From positions 5,131-69,130 of the forward strand of contig DXYB01000007.1 in NCBI GenBank assembly GCA_019416065.1: a stretch of 64,000 bases of DNA, in the 5' to 3' direction. Source of the stretch: Acidaminococcus sp. (GTDB lineage Bacteria > Bacillota > Negativicutes > Acidaminococcales > Acidaminococcaceae). The notes under the pieces were generated by a model, which saw only the letters and a list, made by a program, of their open reading frames with translations, searched no databases and was not told where the DNA came from. Positions within the stretch are counted from its first letter, which is position 1, and each line of letters begins with the position of its first letter. A program made the translations under genes and the position numbers. Below are positions 61,145 to 64,000 of the stretch, one piece after another.

Positions 61145-61861
61145 TCACTCATACATTCCACGGTTATCATATTCTGCCCGATATTTCCAATTCCCGGTAA
61201 GAATATAGAAAGACACGTACTCTAAAAGGTTTCCATCCTCCCGGTATGTCCGCCTGTTTACCAACATTAATGGTGTCCCATGGGGGACCTGCAACAAAGC
61301 GGCAATCTCCGGAGACGCTCCTACCGCCTGGATTTCATCCTTTGTCCGCTGAATTAGGATATGGAGCTCATCGTAGAGAGCCAACATAGAAGAAAAATTT
61401 TCCTTGCTGCGGATGAACTCAGCATCAACACCGAAAATATAATGCTGTAAATAATAGATCGGCCGTTCTTTATAAAAGCGCAATCGCCTGACACTTACCA
61501 TTCCCGTCCCAACAGGAACTTCCAGCAGATTTGCCAAACCAGTGGAGCAATGCTTTTCCTGCACAGAAAAGGTATGACAAGTTAAGTACGCTGCTTTTTG
61601 GGAAAATTCTTGGCCGAAGCCGCTTAATTCCACATGGGGCCATTTTTTCATGCCTTTAACAAAAGTCCCTTTACCAGCTCGCCGATCAATGAACCCTTCC
61701 ATGCTAAGTTTTTCCAACGCCTGGCGAACAGGCGCTTTGCTAGCACCAAAAGCAGTACACAGTTCCTTTTCTGTGGGCAGCTTTGCGCCTTCTCCGTATA
61801 CGTGAGTTTTGATTTTCTTTAGCAAGTCCTGATAAATCGTCTCATACATGGGTTCTTTCAT
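61145..61861 (-). CDS. GntR-family regulator, HutC subfamily
   Basis: 238 residues. N-terminal winged helix (LPTEKELCTAFGASKAPVRQALEKL, about 27-52, with the GKGTFV wing) and a C-terminal UbiC-like ligand domain (about 80-235). HutC-type regulators usually repress their own operon and bind the pathway substrate. It lies inside the permease-RraA-amidase operon and probably acts at the promoter palindrome at 63886-63899. Confidence 0.92.
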   Translation of the reverse strand: MKEPMYETIYQDLLKKIKTHVYGEGAKLPTEKELCTAFGASKAPVRQALEKLSMEGFIDRRAGKGTFVKGMKKWPHVELSGFGQEFSQKAAYLTCHTFSVQEKHCSTGLANLLEVPVGTGMVSVRRLRFYKERPIYYLQHYIFGVDAEFIRSKENFSSMLALYDELHILIQRTKDEIQAVGASPEIAALLQVPHGTPLMLVNRRTYREDGNLLEYVSFYILTGNWKYRAEYDNRGMYE

Positions 61862-61911
61862 AACACTACCCCTGATTCTCTTTATACGCCGTTAAAGACA
61901 GCTGAGAGAAA

Positions 61912-62565
61912 TTAAGCTTTTTCGAAATATTTGTAATTCCCATTAATATGAGGCAGGCTTTCGCCAGCGTCAATTCGTTTCTTTGTCGCCGGTTCACCAT
62001 TTTGCTTCGTAACAGCTCTCTCCCCATATTCCTTTGCAAATTGAGGATCCACCACAAAAATTCCATCATCATCTGCTACGACAAGGTCCCCCGGTTTAAT
62101 GACTACGTTATCAATAGCAATCGGGACATTGATCATGCCTTCAATCCCAAGGCTGCGGGTTGTCAAGGCACTAACACCACGGCTAAAGATATTTAGATTC
62201 ATATCACGCAGAGCATTAACATCTGTAATACATCCATCAATAATAATTCCAGCAACGCCTTTTTTCTTATAAGAATATCCTACCAGTTCCCCTAATGGGG
62301 CCCGGTCATATTCATTACAAGTATTTACACACAGCACATCACCCGGCTGGACAATATCTATTGCTTTATGAATGGCAATGGAATCCATATGAGGCAACTG
62401 CACGGTAACAGCATTGCCAACAAAATGAAAGTTTTCTTGAAACGGTTTTAGCCCTGTGATAAATCCAAAATCCGTCATGTGTCCAATAGAAGAAGGACAC
62501 ACCTGATCATACAGCTTCCGCAGTTCATCTGTTACACCTTGTACTCGCTCTTTCATTAAAAACAT
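61912..62565 (-). CDS. RraA-family protein (aldolase-like) lacking the usual Arg
   Basis: 217 residues with the RraA/HMG-CHA aldolase fold: NTCNEYDRAPLGELVGY, then GIIIDGCITD (about 113-122) and VIKPGDLVVADDDGIFVV. In aldolases of the family the second motif is DG-x-V-R-D, with Arg binding pyruvate. Here it is ITD, so the Arg is Thr and pyruvate aldolase activity is doubtful. The start at 62565 lies 9 bases after GGAGG. It follows the permease gene by 24 bases. Its role in carboxylate metabolism is inferred from the operon. Confidence 0.82.
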   Translation of the reverse strand: MFLMKERVQGVTDELRKLYDQVCPSSIGHMTDFGFITGLKPFQENFHFVGNAVTVQLPHMDSIAIHKAIDIVQPGDVLCVNTCNEYDRAPLGELVGYSYKKKGVAGIIIDGCITDVNALRDMNLNIFSRGVSALTTRSLGIEGMINVPIAIDNVVIKPGDLVVADDDGIFVVDPQFAKEYGERAVTKQNGEPATKKRIDAGESLPHINGNYKYFEKA

Positions 62566-62589
62566 TTTAACGGCCTCCTTTATCAATCC

Positions 62590-63840
62590 TCATTTATTTA
62601 ATTCATACGCATAGTAGACTATGCCAGATGTCATTAACCAGGCAATGACTAGCATCGGAAACCCTGCTTTAAAATAATCTTTGATTTCATATCCCCCTGG
62701 TTTCCACACCAAGAGGTTAGGCCCTGTGCCAAAGGGCGTGCAAAATGCCAAAGAAGACGCTACAGCAATCCCCATAACTACACCCCGGGGATCCAGTCCC
62801 AGAGACTGTGCGTAAACAATTCCCAATGGCAGCATAATCGCTGACAAGGATGTCCCCATCATAAACTGCGTCAAAAAAGCAGTAAGGCCTACAATTAGTA
62901 AAATTGCCACAAAGGGGCTGACAGAAGTCGCATATTGACCAATCAGGTTGATTAACAACTGGGTTACGCCGGTTTTAGCCATAGCCCCACTCAGTGGAAA
63001 TACGCCTGCTACCAGGAATAAGGTAGGCATACTGAAAGAATCCAGGGCGTCATTGACCGTAATACATTTGGTCACTACTACCAGAATAGCACCAATAACG
63101 GCCGCCAAATGGAAAGGCATCAATTTTGTGGCAAGCGCCACGATCAAAAGTACAAAGACCAAGGCAGTCGTTATCATGCCGCGCTTGTCTTTTTTAGCCA
63201 CAGGAGGAATATCATCATAACGGGTTTCTACACTGGGAAGTCCCCGACTGCCGATAAAATACATATACAATCCACAGACAATCGTAATTGGTAAGCCAAT
63301 TTTAGTAAATTCGAAGAATCCATACCCGGCAAACCCAGCTTTCTCCAAAAGGCCGCTAGCAATAATATGAGGTGTCGTTCCGACTAAGGTAATGGTACCG
63401 CCCATGGAAGCAAAAAATGCCAAAGTTAAATAAATGCGAGATAATTTTACATGAGCCTTTTGAGCCATAGCTCCCACAATGGGCATCAGGCATCCGGTAG
63501 TTCCTGTATCGTTTAAAAAAGCGCTCATACCAGAAGCAACCACGGCTACACTAAGGGTCAGTCTCCGTTCCGTCTTGCCGATTAGATTAATTATAGTACT
63601 ACCAATCAGATCAGCCAATCCCGTTTTCATGATGGCCCGTCCAATGACAAACATGGCCATAAAAAACATACATGTAGAATTGGAAAAGTCTGAAAAAGCT
63701 GTTGCTGGCTTTAAAATACCTGCCACCGCCAAAATCGTAGGAATAGAAATCCCCACAATTACCGGATCGGCGATTTTCCAGTTCAACGCAAAAAAGACCC
63801 AGAAAAACAACCCAATGACCAACCACATTTGCCAAGTCAC
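62590..63840 (-). CDS. SLC13/DASS-family permease (organic acid transporter)
   Basis: 417 residues and about 11-12 membrane helices. The two SNT-like motif regions are FLNDTGTTGCLMPIV and FLTQFMMGTSLSAIMLPLG. GTTPHIIASG and FGTGPNLLVW also fit carboxylate or citrate permeases. The start is taken as GTG at 63840, after GGAGGGG. The ATG at 63867 lacks a site and would put GGAGG inside the gene. First gene of the leftward operon; its cargo probably is the substrate of the amidase/RraA-like pair. The operon is AT-richer than its neighbours. Confidence 0.86.
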   Translation of the reverse strand: MTWQMWLVIGLFFWVFFALNWKIADPVIVGISIPTILAVAGILKPATAFSDFSNSTCMFFMAMFVIGRAIMKTGLADLIGSTIINLIGKTERRLTLSVAVVASGMSAFLNDTGTTGCLMPIVGAMAQKAHVKLSRIYLTLAFFASMGGTITLVGTTPHIIASGLLEKAGFAGYGFFEFTKIGLPITIVCGLYMYFIGSRGLPSVETRYDDIPPVAKKDKRGMITTALVFVLLIVALATKLMPFHLAAVIGAILVVVTKCITVNDALDSFSMPTLFLVAGVFPLSGAMAKTGVTQLLINLIGQYATSVSPFVAILLIVGLTAFLTQFMMGTSLSAIMLPLGIVYAQSLGLDPRGVVMGIAVASSLAFCTPFGTGPNLLVWKPGGYEIKDYFKAGFPMLVIAWLMTSGIVYYAYELNK

Positions 63841-63885
63841 GTTTCTTCCCCTCCATTTATAAGGCATGCTAGATTTCTATATAGC

Positions 63886-63916
63886 AATATTATAATATTA
63901 TGATATTTGCTGTCAA
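63886..63916 (-). promoter_or_regulatory. Promoter and palindrome of the permease-amidase operon
   Basis: Minus strand TTGACA (63911-63916), 16-base spacer, TATAAT (63889-63894): a near-consensus promoter. The perfect palindrome AATATTATAATATT (63886-63899) covers the -10, a likely site for the operon's own GntR regulator. From 63917 to the window end only a small GGGG/CCCC hairpin is seen. Confidence 0.7.
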
Positions 63917-64000
63917 GATGGTTATTCGTTTAATCATATAGCACTATTTTGGTTCTTTGTCAAATGTTGGGGAGGACCCCAAATTCATCCTTTTCTGGTG

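Noticed and set aside
63960..63985. GGGG/CCCC hairpin near the right end
   Set aside because: Short stem, no clear T run, and the flanking gene lies outside the window, so no role can be assigned.

Overview
The window looks like a chromosome segment of a Negativicute (diderm Firmicute), most likely Acidaminococcus or a close relative. This is inference from gene content. The housekeeping order nadD-yqeK-LCP-rsfS-cvfB, LuxS, CstA and clostridial-order Rnf (C-D-G-E-A-B) are Firmicute traits. An exported beta-barrel protein ending in Phe and a Selenomonas-type lysine/ornithine decarboxylase point to an outer membrane with polyamine-decorated peptidoglycan. Rnf, CstA, an FAD-linked 2-hydroxyacid oxidase, two DASS-type carboxylate permeases and an exported glutamyl-hydrolase-like enzyme fit an anaerobic fermenter of amino and organic acids. 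Base composition looks close to 50% G+C by eye, with AT-richer promoters and an AT-richer right-end operon.

Layout. 1-5 kb: cut-off DUF4143 ATPase, tRNA-Arg, outer-membrane barrel, small unknown protein, BrnQ transporter, SDR, cold-shock protein. 5-9 kb: Fic protein plus a single-chain MmeI-like restriction-modification enzyme. 9-10.5 kb: aldo/keto reductase, a type I toxin-antitoxin locus built like the enterococcal Fst/par module, and tRNA-Ala. 10.5-16 kb: nadD-yqeK-LCP-rsfS-cvfB and ychF-PHP phosphatase operons. 16-20.5 kb: MurNAc uptake and recycling (murQ-murP-mupG) divergent from nagA. 20.5-28.5 kb: lysine/ornithine decarboxylase, serS, sirtuin, exported unknown, FAD oxidase with a palindromic operator, cstA. 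28.5-35 kb: membrane-associated unknown, YneA-like LysM protein, a second DUF4143 ATPase, a broken DUF2922 gene, DUF190-luxS, lipoprotein, FlK-like thioesterase, FolD-like protein with altered active site. 35-43 kb: ftsW-ftsI, trmB, AcoR-like AAA+ regulator, NlpC/P60 peptidase, radical SAM protein. 43-50 kb: rnfCDGEAB-apbE-NusG_II-Gx transporter. 50-53 kb: uracil-DNA glycosylase and an AmmeMemoRadiSam pair. 53.1-53.6 kb: a gene-free locus with a minus-strand promoter, seven hairpins and a terminator, probably a structured RNA. 53.7-57.5 kb: OmpR/PhoB-type two-component system with two target operons sharing a PhoB-box-like promoter. 57.6-64 kb: DASS permease, exported C26 hydrolase, and a leftward operon of permease, RraA-like protein, GntR regulator and nitrilase-family amidase.

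The most notable observations are (i) the complete Fst-like toxin/antisense architecture at 10.0-10.3 kb, (ii) the orphan RNA locus at 53.15-53.55 kb, (iii) the same 7-4-7 direct repeat exactly 10 bases before the -10 box of three promoters around the two-component system, and (iv) proteins that keep their fold but lack key residues (FolD-like, AAA+ regulator, RraA-like).
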